NCBI GenBank assembly: GCA_900541965.1
Contig: UQLN01000044.1
Location: forward strand, 1-37,654
Length of the DNA: 37,654 nt
Direction of reading: 5' to 3'
Source of the DNA: an uncultured Parabacteroides sp.
GTDB taxonomy: Bacteria > Bacteroidota > Bacteroidia > Bacteroidales > Tannerellaceae
The translations under genes were made by a program, and so were the position numbers. The first letter of the stretch is position 1; every line of letters starts with the position of its first letter. Under the pieces are notes generated by a model. That model did not search any database, was not told the origin of the DNA, and saw only the letters and a list, made by a program, of their open reading frames with translations. This document shows, in pieces, positions 7,441 to 17,553 of the stretch.

Positions 7441-8601
7441 TTAAAATAATGTATTCGCTTCCGGAACCAATTTGCCCATCGAATAAACGGCACGTACTGC
7501 CAGATTACGGTCAAGGACAACTATATCCGCATCTTTTCCACGTTGTAAAGTACCTTTACGGTCGTCCACCCCCATAAGGCGAGCCGGAGTTTCCGATGCC
7601 ATACGAACAGCATCCGCCAAAGGTATATCTGTCTTTTGGGCCATCGTGCGAACCAACTTATCCATCGTAGCAATACTTCCGGCCAAAGACGAATGGTCTG
7701 CCAGTTTCGCTACGCCGTCTTCAATAATAATACGAGAATCCGGAACAGGACGCCCTTCATTCGCAGCAAAAGAAAGCGCGTCCGTTACCAGACAGGTACG
7801 TTCCACACCCTTCAGTTTATAGACCAGACGGAGAATCGTAGGAGGCAAATGTTTGCCGTCCGCTATCACCTCAACCGTCATATCATCCATCAGAAAGACG
7901 CTTTCTACCGTTCCCTCATATTTATATTCACGACGTTTATGGAATCCCGGCATTGCATTGTAGAACTGTGCGGCATGTGTAAAACCGACTTTATAAGCCT
8001 CTTTGATATCTTCAAATTCAGCTTCGGTATGGGTAATTGCAGCCAAAATTCCTTTTGAACGGATATATTGTGCAAACTCATGCGCTCCCGGAAGTTCCGG
8101 GCTCGCATCCCAACGTTTGATGCAATTTGTATTTTCCAGGATTGAAACATATTCTTCTCTATCCGGCAATCTTACATCATACAGGTTTCCCGCCATTTTC
8201 TCATTCAGGTAAGGACCTTCCACATGAAGCCCCAGAACCGGACTATCTTCCTCTGCCATCAAAGTCTCGCAGATAGAAGCGGCTTTACAAATAGCCGTTC
8301 TGGAAGAAGAGGAAAGTGTCGGGAATATCGTGGTTGCCCCATATTTCCTATGGGCATTGACAGCCCCCCGGAAAGCCTCTTCCGTACATTCTTTAAAGTC
8401 GTAGCCACCGCCACCATGCACATTCATCGCAACAAAACCAGGAACGATATACATCCCTTTGGCATCGATAATCGTTGCACCGATAACGGCCAGGTCGCTA
8501 TTTGTCACTTCCAGTATTTTACCATCACTTATCAGCACAGAGCCATCTTTGAGCCACCCCTGCGGAGTCAGGATTTGTCCGTTTATTATTTGTGTCAACA
8601 T
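7441..8601 (-). CDS. nagA: N-acetylglucosamine-6-phosphate deacetylase, downstream paralogue
   Basis: A 386-residue amidohydrolase that removes acetate from N-acetylglucosamine-6-phosphate in the cytoplasm. The TIM-barrel landmarks are present: LHVEGPYLN (metal-binding glutamate), ITHTEAEF and FTHAAQFYNAM (two histidines), and CLVTDAL (catalytic aspartate). At the first metal motif it reads NVHGGGG (N60, H62), where the upstream paralogue has HVHGGGG. One ligand of the second metal site is therefore changed. NagA enzymes with one metal are known, so activity may persist. It follows the upstream copy by 11 bp with a good purine-rich ribosome-binding site (AAAAGGAAAGG), so the two form one operon. 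Confidence 0.85.
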   Translation of the reverse strand: MLTQIINGQILTPQGWLKDGSVLISDGKILEVTNSDLAVIGATIIDAKGMYIVPGFVAMNVHGGGGYDFKECTEEAFRGAVNAHRKYGATTIFPTLSSSSRTAICKAASICETLMAEEDSPVLGLHVEGPYLNEKMAGNLYDVRLPDREEYVSILENTNCIKRWDASPELPGAHEFAQYIRSKGILAAITHTEAEFEDIKEAYKVGFTHAAQFYNAMPGFHKRREYKYEGTVESVFLMDDMTVEVIADGKHLPPTILRLVYKLKGVERTCLVTDALSFAANEGRPVPDSRIIIEDGVAKLADHSSLAGSIATMDKLVRTMAQKTDIPLADAVRMASETPARLMGVDDRKGTLQRGKDADIVVLDRNLAVRAVYSMGKLVPEANTLF

Positions 8602-8612
8602 AGCCTTTCCTT

Positions 8613-9779
8613 TTAAAACAATTTATTGGTTCCTTCTACTAACTTACCCATCGCCCAGACCGCACGTACATTCAAATCCTTATCGAGAATCATAATATCG
8701 GCATCCTTCCCACGCTGCAGTGTTCCTTTGCGGTCGTCTACCCCCATCAGGCGTGCAGGAGTTTCCGAAGCCATACGTACGGCATCTTCCAATGGAATTT
8801 CCGCTTTCTGCACAACCGTACGGATCAAACGGTCCATTGTAGCCACGCTTCCGGCAAGAGCCGAACGGTCTGCCAACTTGCAAACACCGTCTTCTATAAT
8901 CACACGCGGGTCGAATGCCACTTGGCTATCGCTTGCCGCACAAGCCAGCGCATCAGTTATCAGGCAAGTTCTTTCCACTCCTTTGATCTTGTAAACCAGA
9001 CGGAGAATCGTAGGAGGAACATGGATACCGTCCGCCACCACCTCCACCGTCATATTATCTATCAGATAGATGCTCTCTACCGTACCTTCATATTTATACT
9101 CACGGCGTTTGTGGAAACCGGGCATTGCATTGTAGAAATGGGTAGCATGTGTATAACCGACCTCATACGCTGTCAGAATATCTTCATACTCAGCCTGTGT
9201 ATGGCCAACCGATGCCAATACTCCTTTCGATGTAATATATTTACCGAACTGCATGGCTCCCGGAAGTTCGGGTGCCGCATCCCAACGTTTGATGCAATTT
9301 GTTTCTTCCAGTAACGGGATGTATTCTTCCGGATTCGGATTTTTAATATTCTCCGGAATCTGACCGCCTGCCATCTTCATATTAAAATAATGGCCTTCCA
9401 GATGTAATCCCAATATCGGGCTATCCTTTTCTGCCATTAATTTTTCAGTCGTTTCCGCAGCTGCACGAATCATAGGAATCGTAGAAGAAGAAAGCGTCGG
9501 GAAAATACTGGTAGTACCATGTTGCATATGTGCAGCAACCGCTGTACGGAATGCATCCTCCGTACCTTCCATAAAGTCGCGTCCTCCTCCTCCGTGTACA
9601 TGGATTTCAACACCACCGGGGACAATATACATACCTTTGGCGTCTACTAAAGTTGCCCCTATCACTGCAAGGTCACAGTTTGTTACTTCAAGAATTTTGT
9701 TATCGCTTATCAGGACAGAACCGTCTTTCAACCAGCCCTGCGGGGTAAGGATTTTACCGTTGATAATCTGAGTTAACAT
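8613..9779 (-). CDS. nagA: N-acetylglucosamine-6-phosphate deacetylase, upstream paralogue
   Basis: A 388-residue amidohydrolase, similar to the downstream copy along its whole length. It keeps both histidines of the first metal motif (HVHGGGG), the glutamate in LHLEGHYFN, histidines in VGHTQAEY and YTHATHFYNAM, and the aspartate in CLITDAL. The family proline in EGPY is histidine here. I chose the start MLTQIING at 9779, because it aligns with the start of the other copy. The 21 extra codons up to 9842 overlap the candidate promoter. With the NagB-like gene it should feed N-acetylglucosamine into central metabolism. Confidence 0.88.
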   Translation of the reverse strand: MLTQIINGKILTPQGWLKDGSVLISDNKILEVTNCDLAVIGATLVDAKGMYIVPGGVEIHVHGGGGRDFMEGTEDAFRTAVAAHMQHGTTSIFPTLSSSTIPMIRAAAETTEKLMAEKDSPILGLHLEGHYFNMKMAGGQIPENIKNPNPEEYIPLLEETNCIKRWDAAPELPGAMQFGKYITSKGVLASVGHTQAEYEDILTAYEVGYTHATHFYNAMPGFHKRREYKYEGTVESIYLIDNMTVEVVADGIHVPPTILRLVYKIKGVERTCLITDALACAASDSQVAFDPRVIIEDGVCKLADRSALAGSVATMDRLIRTVVQKAEIPLEDAVRMASETPARLMGVDDRKGTLQRGKDADIMILDKDLNVRAVWAMGKLVEGTNKLF

Positions 9780-9823
9780 GTTATAAGAATTAAGCTTTCG
9801 CGTTGTTTTTTGTTTTTTCAACG

Positions 9824-9831
9824 CAAAAGTA
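9824..9831 (-). promoter_or_regulatory. Candidate -7 box of the nagA pair
   Basis: The minus strand reads TACTTTTG, 45 bp before the ATG at 9779. TTTG lies further upstream (9860-9857), but at 25 bp rather than the usual 19-21. A small dyad, GCGTTG/CAACGC (9800-9805 and 9819-9824), touches the box and could be an operator. Confidence 0.45.
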
Positions 9832-9880
9832 GCTACTTTCATTTAACAATGTTGCTCAAATACTATTTAAATTTTATTTT

Positions 9881-11818
9881 TTAGCACTCCTTCGCCAGCT
9901 CTTCATATTCCATGGTTTGTTCTGTCCATACGTCCATCGTATCGGACAATTCTTTTTTCAATGTGGAATATTCGTTGTAAAGGGAGGTATCAGATGCCCC
10001 TTCCGGAGTTGCCAGACGGGCCTCGACAGACGCGATGGAAGTTTCAAGTCCGGCTATTTTACTTTCGGCCTCGGCAATCGCCTTTTCTATTTTCTTCAGT
10101 AAACGGTTCTGCTCTTTACGAGCTTCGTATGAGAGTTTATTCTGTGACGGCTGTGCTTCACTGTCTGTTACGGATGATACCTGAGCGGCACGTTCCAACT
10201 CACGCAAACTGTCCAATTTCTTACGTTCAAGGAATTCATAAATTCCTCCCAGATGCTCTACCACGCGCTGGTTTCCGAATTCATAGACCTTATCTACCAA
10301 CCCATCCAGGAACTCACGGTCGTGGGATACGACAATTACCGTTCCGTCAAATTCTTTCAACGCATCCTTCAACACATCTTTCGAACGCATGTCCAAATGG
10401 TTTGTCGGCTCATCGAGTATCAGTAAATTTACAGGTTCAAGCAAAAGGCGAATCATGGCAAGGCGGCTGCGCTCTCCACCGGACAATACTTTTACCTTCT
10501 TGTCGGAAGCCTCTCCGCCAAACATGAAAGCGCCGAGGATATCGCGTATTTTTGTACGGATATCTCCTTCCGCGACATAGTCTATCGTATCGAATACGGT
10601 TAAGTTTTCATCCAGCAGTTGTGCCTGATTTTGGGCGAAGTAGCCGATTTTCACATTATGTCCGAGTTGCAGTTTACCTTCGTAATCAATCTCGTCCATA
10701 ATACATTTTACAAGAGTAGATTTACCTTCGCCATTCTTCCCTACAAAAGCTACTTTATCGCCACGGTTGATTGTAAAAGTAACGTTCTGAAAAATCAAAT
10801 GTTCGCCGTACCTTTTTGCCACATTCTCCGTAATCACCGGATAAGAGCCGGAACGGGGAGCCGGAGGAAATTTAAGGTTCAGCATTGAAGAGTCCACATC
10901 ATCCACTTCGATACGTTCCACTTTTTCAAGCTGCTTGATACGGGACTGTACCTGTACGGATTTTGTAGCTTTATAGCGGAAACGTTCGATAAAAGCTTCC
11001 GTATCCGCCAGCTTCTTCTGCTGGTTTTCATAAGCACGAAGTTGCTGTTCACGGCGCTCCTTACGCAATTCCACATAATCGGAATATTTAACCTTATAGT
11101 CGTAAATTTTTCCTAATTCGATTTCGATTGTACGGAAAGTCGTATTATCGATAAAAGCACGGTCGTGCGAAACAAGGATAACCGCATTGGCACGGGTTGC
11201 GATAAAATTTTCAAGCCATTGGATTGACTCGATATCCAGGTGGTTGGTAGGTTCGTCCAGCAACAGGACATCCGGCTTGCGGAGCAATAGCTTGGCAAGC
11301 TCGATACGCATACGCCATCCACCGCTAAATTCGGATGTCGGACGGTCGAAATCTTCCCGTTTAAATCCCAAACCTATCAATGTACGTTCCAATTCCGCGT
11401 GATAATTGTTTCCGCCCATCATCTGGAAATGTTCGGACAAATGGGTTACACGGTCAATCAAATTCTGATAAGAATCTGTTTCATAATCGGTACGCTCCGC
11501 CAATTGGAGGTTCAATCGCTCGATTTCTTTCTCCATTTCATGGATATGTTCGAAGGCATGCTCCGCTTCTTCACGGACCGTACAGGTATCCGTCAGTTGC
11601 ATCTGCTGGGGAAGATAGCCGATTGTAACTTCTTTAGGAACACTGACAACACCGGAAGTCGGCGATTGCAGACCGGCAAATATTTTAAGCATAGTAGACT
11701 TTCCCGCCCCGTTTTTTCCAACTAAAGCGATACGGTCTTTTTTATTTACTACAAATGAAACATCATCAAAAAGGGTAAACCCGCCAAATTCTACAGTCAG
11801 TCCTTCTACAGAAATCAT
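9881..11818 (-). CDS. ABC-F family ATPase (YdiF/Uup-like)
   Basis: A 645-residue soluble protein with two ABC ATPase domains and no membrane segments, the layout of ABC-F translation factors. Domain 1 has Walker A GKNGAGKST (34-42), signature FSGGWRMRIELA and Walker B LLLDEPTNHLD. Domain 2 has GKNGEGKST, LSGGERSRLAM and LILDEPTNHLD. Between them is the charged linker typical of the family (about 240-320), and the C-terminus (about 555-645) is a predicted coiled coil. Such proteins act at the ribosome. Housekeeping and antibiotic-resistance members exist, and nothing here specifically suggests resistance. It has its own promoter region and lies downstream of the susCD terminator. Confidence 0.9.
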   Translation of the reverse strand: MISVEGLTVEFGGFTLFDDVSFVVNKKDRIALVGKNGAGKSTMLKIFAGLQSPTSGVVSVPKEVTIGYLPQQMQLTDTCTVREEAEHAFEHIHEMEKEIERLNLQLAERTDYETDSYQNLIDRVTHLSEHFQMMGGNNYHAELERTLIGLGFKREDFDRPTSEFSGGWRMRIELAKLLLRKPDVLLLDEPTNHLDIESIQWLENFIATRANAVILVSHDRAFIDNTTFRTIEIELGKIYDYKVKYSDYVELRKERREQQLRAYENQQKKLADTEAFIERFRYKATKSVQVQSRIKQLEKVERIEVDDVDSSMLNLKFPPAPRSGSYPVITENVAKRYGEHLIFQNVTFTINRGDKVAFVGKNGEGKSTLVKCIMDEIDYEGKLQLGHNVKIGYFAQNQAQLLDENLTVFDTIDYVAEGDIRTKIRDILGAFMFGGEASDKKVKVLSGGERSRLAMIRLLLEPVNLLILDEPTNHLDMRSKDVLKDALKEFDGTVIVVSHDREFLDGLVDKVYEFGNQRVVEHLGGIYEFLERKKLDSLRELERAAQVSSVTDSEAQPSQNKLSYEARKEQNRLLKKIEKAIAEAESKIAGLETSIASVEARLATPEGASDTSLYNEYSTLKKELSDTMDVWTEQTMEYEELAKEC

Positions 11819-11839
11819 ATCTTTTTCTTTTTAGAACTG

Positions 11840-11847
11840 CAAAGATA
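11840..11847 (-). promoter_or_regulatory. Candidate -7 box of the ABC-F gene
   Basis: The minus strand reads TATCTTTG, 22 bp before the ATG at 11818, giving a very short leader. No -33 element is convincing. Confidence 0.5.
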
Positions 11848-11899
11848 CAATTTATCCATAAAATAGAAGCTGTCGCAAAATGAATAAGGGGCGGAAAAC

Positions 11900-11937
11900 A
11901 AGAGAGGCCATCCTGACTTGCCGGACGACCTCTCTTT
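11900..11937 (-). terminator. Terminator of the leftward susCD operon
   Basis: A 14-bp stem with two mismatches (AAGAGAGGCCATCC paired with GGACGACCTCTCTT) and a nine-base loop lies about 22 bp after the SusD stop codon. Confidence 0.75.
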
Positions 11938-11958
11938 TCTGTTAGTATAAACGCTTAA

Positions 11959-13614
11959 TTAATAACCATCATTCTGTTTCAGTTTCGGGTTTTTGTCGAG
12001 CACTGTCTGGCGAATCGGCAAATAACGATTCTTCGTTGCAAACTTACGAATTTCAATTTCGTTATCCTTCTTCTTATAATCCGCATCAACTACAGCCCGT
12101 TTATAAGGATCTTGCTCATTGTAGTCGATCTTTCCGGAGATACGATATAAAGGACCGTTTAATACGGTTTCTGCCAGCATCTTACCGCTTGCATCTTTCC
12201 AGCGCAGAATATCGGCACGGCGCAAACCTTCACCAGCCAATTCAACCGCGCGTTCACGGCGGATTAGTTCACGCAACTTTTCTTTTGTATTATATTTGGC
12301 TTTATCCACATCCGGCATTCCCGCCCTGTTGCGTATATCATTCAAGTATCCATAGATAACATCGGAAGGGCCATCCAATTCATTAGCCGCCTCGGCATAC
12401 GTCAGGAGCACTTCAGCATAACGGAAAACGATCGGACAAGCACCTGTATCCCAGATATTGCTATACTGGTCTATCGGGTCCAGATACTTAGCCCATGTCA
12501 AAGCCGTCTTGGAGGCATTATCCGTATAAGTCGGGAAATTCTTATTATCGACATCCTTTTTTGCTTCTTTATCATAGACTGTTTTATCCAGCGTATTCAA
12601 AACCGCTCCTCTCCAATCACGTCCCGGATACAGGATAGTCATAGCCATACGAGGGTCGCGATCTGCAAACGGATGAACCGGGTCATAGGCATTGCCTGCT
12701 TCCTCTTTCGTCAAGCCGGTTTTCATCTCATACATATCAACCAGGTTCTGTGTAGGAACGATTGAAGACCAACCGGCATCTGCATTATTATACATCTGCC
12801 CGATAGTTCCCAAACCGAACAAATTGGCTATACGCTGGTCGGCAAGGATAATTTCTTTAGAGGCTGTTCCGGATAATTTAAACAGCTTGGCATAAGAATC
12901 CGGCTCCCCTTTTTCCAGTTCATACTGTTTAAGGTCGATAATATCCTGTGCGGCTGTTTTAGCTTCTTTCCAGTCACCATAATACAAAGCCTCACGCATT
13001 TTTATTGCCAGCACTGCGCCTTTCGCAATCCGGCCGCGTGCTTCCGGTGTTTCATTAATATCTGCAATTGCATCTTTCAAGTCTTTGGCAACCTGCTCGC
13101 GGACTTCAGTTTCCGAATTACGCGGAACTTGTGCTTCTTCTGCCGTATTGTAAGTTCCGATAATAGGAACACCGCCATACCACCAGTTCATGATAAAATA
13201 GCGGTAAGCACGGATTGCTTTTACTTGGGCTATCAAGTCTTTTTTCTTTTTCTCATCCGCAAAGGTGACTTTGTCTATATTGTCCAACACCGTATTACAA
13301 CGACGGATAATAGAAAAATTATAAAATGAAGCCTGGCTTTCGTCGCCACTCGCCAATGAACCGTCTCCCATAGCACGGTATCCTTCCCAGGGAAAGTTAT
13401 TGTAACCAATGTCGGAACCGCAGTCCAGATACAAAATGGAACCGCCATCCAACAATCCATTATAGCAACCTACAACAAAGCTTTCGACATCCGTTTCAGT
13501 CTTCCATGTAGTTGCAGGGGACATTGCATCATTCGGCAATGTATCCAGAAAATCAGAACAAGAAGTAGTCAAAGCGGCTACACCTGCCAATAAATATATT
13601 GATAATCTTTTCAT
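11959..13614 (-). CDS. SusD/RagB-family nutrient-binding lipoprotein
   Basis: A 551-residue outer-membrane surface lipoprotein. The signal peptide ends in LTTSC, with lipid attachment at C19. The following SDFLDTLPND and the helical middle are typical of SusD/RagB. The C-terminal AEVLLTYAEAANEL, RNRAGMPD and RRERAVELAGEGLRRADILRW motifs are family hallmarks. It binds a glycan or peptide ligand and closes over the SusC transporter encoded 34 bp upstream. There are no glycosidases in this operon, so the ligand cannot be predicted. Confidence 0.93.
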   Translation of the reverse strand: MKRLSIYLLAGVAALTTSCSDFLDTLPNDAMSPATTWKTETDVESFVVGCYNGLLDGGSILYLDCGSDIGYNNFPWEGYRAMGDGSLASGDESQASFYNFSIIRRCNTVLDNIDKVTFADEKKKKDLIAQVKAIRAYRYFIMNWWYGGVPIIGTYNTAEEAQVPRNSETEVREQVAKDLKDAIADINETPEARGRIAKGAVLAIKMREALYYGDWKEAKTAAQDIIDLKQYELEKGEPDSYAKLFKLSGTASKEIILADQRIANLFGLGTIGQMYNNADAGWSSIVPTQNLVDMYEMKTGLTKEEAGNAYDPVHPFADRDPRMAMTILYPGRDWRGAVLNTLDKTVYDKEAKKDVDNKNFPTYTDNASKTALTWAKYLDPIDQYSNIWDTGACPIVFRYAEVLLTYAEAANELDGPSDVIYGYLNDIRNRAGMPDVDKAKYNTKEKLRELIRRERAVELAGEGLRRADILRWKDASGKMLAETVLNGPLYRISGKIDYNEQDPYKRAVVDADYKKKDNEIEIRKFATKNRYLPIRQTVLDKNPKLKQNDGY

Positions 13615-13648
13615 AAAAAATTCTTTTTAATTAAATGGTCGTTACTTA

Positions 13649-16600
13649 TCAGAATGTCACGTTTACACCAAAAGAGTGAGTGGTTACCAACGGATAACTT
13701 GACAAACGCGAACTAACAGTTTCCGGGTCTACATTTAGCGGCATATTATCAAATGTGAGTAAATTTTCCGTAGAATAATAAACACGAACATTCTCTATAC
13801 CTACCGGTCTCAAGATACTTTTCGGAAGGGTATAACCCAACTGTAATGTTTTCATGCGCAGGTAACTTGTATTAATTACCCAGAAATCGGACATTACAAC
13901 AGACGATTCGCTCGGAGATTTTCTGGACTCGGCAACACGTGGCATACTTGCATCCGGATTTTCCGGTGTCCATGAATCGAGCCATGCTTTTGAAGGATGT
14001 CCGGCACTACCGGAGAATTCCCCAAAGGCTTCTTTGGTAAATGCACGTCCTACATTTGCAGCACCTGTAAAGTTCATAGATAAGTCAAATGCTTTGAAAC
14101 CTACATTTACATTCAAGCCAAATGTTATCACCGGATCAGTTGTTTTATATAATTCACGGTCCTCTGCTGTAATTTTACCGTCGCCGTTCGTATCTACGTA
14201 ACGTAAGTCACCTCCTTTGAAATCCAGGCCGAACGGATAACCGTCTTTTCCTTTATATTTATCCATCCAGGCTTGTGCTTCTGCATCGGACTGGAAGAAA
14301 CCATCTGTTTTATATACATAATAAGAATGTATAGGAGAACCTATCTTACGCAGGTAATCACCATCAGTCATACGTTCTACCCCACCCAGGTTTTCAATCT
14401 TATTTTTATTGTAAGCAAAGTTACCTACCACATTCAACGACCAGTCATTCCAACGATTGTTATATCCTAACTGGATTTCAACACCTCTGTTGCGCATTGC
14501 ACCTACATTATCTTTATAAGCCCCCAGACCAAATTCGGCAGGAACCGGTACTTCCATAATAATGTCTGTAGTTTTACGGTCGTAATAATCGAAAACAATA
14601 TTGATATGATTTCCAACGATGGCATCGAAACCAATCCCCCAGGTTGTTGATTTTTCCCAGGAAAGGTCTTCAATCTTATAGTTTGCCTGATAATAACCAT
14701 TTACCAGATTTCCACCAAACGGATAGTTAGCACCCAGGCTGTAAGTATTCAGCCAAGGATAATAGTCGCCCCCCGTAGGCGTTCCGTCACTCAATGCATC
14801 CTGGTTACCCAGCATACCCCATGAGCCACGAATCTTCAAACTGTTCAACCATTCTTTTGAACTTTCCATAAAGCTCTCTTCGCTGATACGCCATGCACCG
14901 GAAAAAGACGGGAAATACCCCCAACGGTGTCCCGGAGCAAAACGGGAGGAAGCATCCGCACGGAAATTTGCTTCCAATAAGTATTTACCGGCATAGTCAT
15001 AATTCACACGGCCGAAATAAGACAACATAGCCAGTTCGCGGGTAAAACCGGAATTTTTTTGTGTGGATTCCGCTCCGGCGTTCATATCACTTAAATCATT
15101 GTTCGGGAAATTCTGACGGTTTGCATAATTATAGCGTACTTTATATTTTTCAGTATGCCAACCTAACATCGCTTTTAACCCATGTAATCCGAACGTTTTG
15201 TCGTAGTTCAACAGAACATCGAAGTTAGCACGATGCCAGTTCGTGAAAGACTCTGTCAATTCATTCGGTCTTGCAGCCTGAGACGGATCATTCAATATTT
15301 TCTTTACAAAAGCTTTATAATGCTGGTCATCATTTACATAAGCACCGCTCACAGTTGCTTTCAAACCATCGATAATCTGATAGTCAGCAGCCAACGACCC
15401 TGTAAAGTTCTGATTGTATTTATCAACCGTTTGATTTACATCCAACCATGCGATAGGGTTACCATCATTTGTTGCCCCATAGGTTCCGTCTTCATTCTTT
15501 ACCGGAATCATAGGACTGATAATATTTAACTGGCGGATAATCTGATCCGACCAACCACCACCGTAGTTAGAATTCGGGTCTTTGTAGTCATTTTTGATAT
15601 AAGCCATATTCATACGGACAGTCAATTTCTTGGTCAACTGCATATCCAAATTAGTACGGCCATTAAACTGCTTACGTTCGGAATTCGGTAAAATACCAGT
15701 CTGCCCCAAATAACCGGCGGAAGCCATATATTTTACTTTTTCCGAACCACCACTGATGTTTACATTATGTTTATGCAAAAGCCCCGTACGGTAAGCCGCT
15801 TTATTCCAATCTGTATTCGGATGTCCGTAAGGGTCGGAACCATCTTCGAATTTGCGGATGTCATCATCACTGTAGCGGGGAGCCTTGCCATTATCTTTGT
15901 CTATACGGTTGTATAACATAGCATATTCGGCAGAACTGATACGGTCGATTACTGCTGTAGGATTTGAGAAGCCTACATATCCATTATAAGAGATACGGGG
16001 ATCACCGGTTTTACCGCGTTTAGTTGTAATCAAAATTACACCATTTGACGCTTTGGAACCATAAATAGCTGCGGAAGAAGCATCTTTCAACACGGAAATA
16101 CTTTCAATATCGTTCGGATCCAAGCTATCCATCGAACCGCTTTCAATACCATCTATCAAAATGTACGGATCAGCAGAGTTCAACGTACCGACACCACGGA
16201 TACGGATTTTACTTCCGTCCTGCCCCGGACGTCCTTCACCGGCTGTTACGGTTACCCCCGGCATCAACCCCTGGATACCGGAAGATACGTTCGATATAGG
16301 ACGATTGGTCAATTCTTTACTGTCGACAGAAGCTACGGCACCGGACATATTGGCTTTTTTCTGTGTACCGTAACCAACAACAACAACTTCTTCCAACTTC
16401 TGCGTATCTTCCTTCAAAGATACTTTTAAAGTAGATTGTCCGGTATACTTGATTTCCTGGGTCAAGTAACCGATAAAAGAGATTTGGATAACGTCCCCGT
16501 TCTTTACATCCAGAACGAAGTTTCCATCCATGTCTGTTACCGTACCGTTCGTGGTACCTTTTACAACTACAGCAGCTCCGGCAACAGGACCGAAATCATC

Positions 16601-16744
16601 TGCAATTGTACCTTTCAAACTTTTTTGTTGCTGAGAAATACCTACTCTGGGTGTTGCCGTATTATCTATAGCATACATTGTCCCACCGGAACATAATGTA
16701 GCCGACAGCAGCATAAGGCTAACAGGTCTTGCGATTTTCAACAT
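13649..16744 (-). CDS. SusC/RagA-family TonB-dependent outer-membrane transporter (leftward)
   Basis: A 1,031-residue TonB-dependent receptor. It has a signal peptide (about 1-25), a carboxypeptidase-regulatory-like domain (about 42-112), the TonB-box-like EEVVVVGYGTQKK (118-130), a plug (about 135-245) with LIDGIE and SVLKDASSAAIYGSKASNGV, and a beta-barrel ending in GVNVTF with the terminal aromatic residue. It imports an unknown nutrient with its SusD partner. The first 130 residues are nearly the same as those of the divergent SusC at 17819, while the barrel differs. The start codon lies 162 bp from an inverted-repeat site and a candidate promoter that faces this gene. Expression is probably phase-variable. 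Confidence 0.93.
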   Translation of the reverse strand: MLKIARPVSLMLLSATLCSGGTMYAIDNTATPRVGISQQQKSLKGTIADDFGPVAGAAVVVKGTTNGTVTDMDGNFVLDVKNGDVIQISFIGYLTQEIKYTGQSTLKVSLKEDTQKLEEVVVVGYGTQKKANMSGAVASVDSKELTNRPISNVSSGIQGLMPGVTVTAGEGRPGQDGSKIRIRGVGTLNSADPYILIDGIESGSMDSLDPNDIESISVLKDASSAAIYGSKASNGVILITTKRGKTGDPRISYNGYVGFSNPTAVIDRISSAEYAMLYNRIDKDNGKAPRYSDDDIRKFEDGSDPYGHPNTDWNKAAYRTGLLHKHNVNISGGSEKVKYMASAGYLGQTGILPNSERKQFNGRTNLDMQLTKKLTVRMNMAYIKNDYKDPNSNYGGGWSDQIIRQLNIISPMIPVKNEDGTYGATNDGNPIAWLDVNQTVDKYNQNFTGSLAADYQIIDGLKATVSGAYVNDDQHYKAFVKKILNDPSQAARPNELTESFTNWHRANFDVLLNYDKTFGLHGLKAMLGWHTEKYKVRYNYANRQNFPNNDLSDMNAGAESTQKNSGFTRELAMLSYFGRVNYDYAGKYLLEANFRADASSRFAPGHRWGYFPSFSGAWRISEESFMESSKEWLNSLKIRGSWGMLGNQDALSDGTPTGGDYYPWLNTYSLGANYPFGGNLVNGYYQANYKIEDLSWEKSTTWGIGFDAIVGNHINIVFDYYDRKTTDIIMEVPVPAEFGLGAYKDNVGAMRNRGVEIQLGYNNRWNDWSLNVVGNFAYNKNKIENLGGVERMTDGDYLRKIGSPIHSYYVYKTDGFFQSDAEAQAWMDKYKGKDGYPFGLDFKGGDLRYVDTNGDGKITAEDRELYKTTDPVITFGLNVNVGFKAFDLSMNFTGAANVGRAFTKEAFGEFSGSAGHPSKAWLDSWTPENPDASMPRVAESRKSPSESSVVMSDFWVINTSYLRMKTLQLGYTLPKSILRPVGIENVRVYYSTENLLTFDNMPLNVDPETVSSRLSSYPLVTTHSFGVNVTF

Positions 16745-16906
16745 ACTAAATTGTTTTTTGTTTAATTATTTATTGTTATAAAAATAAGCCCGAAACGAAA
16801 AATAGTTTATGACTCACTCACTCTAATTCTTAATTATGGCAAACAAAATCCACTTATCTTAACAGCGTTTTATAAAAATCTCATTGGTACAAAATTCTTA
16901 TAACAT

Positions 16907-16921
16907 AGTTCTGATAGAACT
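16907..16921 (-). repeat. Inverted-repeat site IR1 near leftward susC
   Basis: AGTTCTGATAGAACT is a perfect 6-bp palindrome around the core GAT. The core is reversed compared with the other two copies, which makes IR1 and IR3 an inverted pair. It lies just downstream of the candidate start site of the leftward susC promoter. Confidence 0.7.
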
Positions 16922-16941
16922 AACTAATTCTTAATTCGAAG

Positions 16942-16975
16942 CAAATATAATGCTATTTTTAGTTTTGTGTTCAAA
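16942..16975 (-). promoter_or_regulatory. Promoter P1 facing leftward susC
   Basis: On the minus strand, TTTG (16975-16972), a 22-bp spacer, and TATATTTG (16949-16942) form a near-consensus promoter. It is inside the IR1-IR3 interval, so its connection to the leftward susC depends on orientation. Confidence 0.55.
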
Positions 16976-17503
16976 TTTAACTCAAAATAACACACAAGTG
17001 TTAATTATGCTATTGCCTCAGATTGATTTCTCTATTCAAAATGGATCTTGTATATTAATATATATAGTTTTATTTTCAAAGGATGTATGAATGACTAAAA
17101 AATGCCTGTAAGGATTTATAGAATAGTAACTGTAATTAATTGATGTTTTTGTAGTCTTAATTCGGATCTGTATAATAGTCTTATTATAAACATTTTATAC
17201 TTTTTATAGCGGTAAAAAATAGAATTAGTATTCTTGAACACTCAAAGTTGCCATTAATTTATAAGATAATTATTGATATTGTTGATAATTTTAGGTTATA
17301 AGGTATATTAAGAATAGAGTAATAAGACGATAAAGTCTATTCAATGAAACATATATTAACAACTTGTCTGATTTTATTGAAGTCGTGTAAAATAGAAAAG
17401 AGACCCGAAATATCAATCTGTAATATAGGCTGTTTACTGCTATTTAAATCTGTATTAAATTCACAAAAATATCTGTTTATCAGCTTATTATATGTATTGA
17501 TGC

Positions 17504-17511
17504 TATTTTTG
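17504..17511 (+). promoter_or_regulatory. Possible -7 box P3 upstream of IR2
   Basis: TATTTTTG lies 42 bp before IR2 and faces right. There is no -33 element at the proper spacing. It could be a third promoter within the inner interval, or chance in AT-rich sequence. Confidence 0.3.
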
Positions 17512-17553
17512 CTATGTGTTAAAATTAAAAACTAATTCTTAGCTAATTGACTG

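Noticed and set aside
9881..11818. Antibiotic-resistance ABC-F protein
   Set aside because: The sequence shows only general ABC-F features; the length and coiled-coil tail fit a housekeeping YdiF/Uup-type member, and there is no mobile element beside it.
17344..17535. 63-codon rightward frame in the susC-susC gap, hydrophobic
   Set aside because: It lies inside the AT-rich candidate invertible region, has no -7 box at a proper distance, and its composition is what random AT-rich DNA gives.
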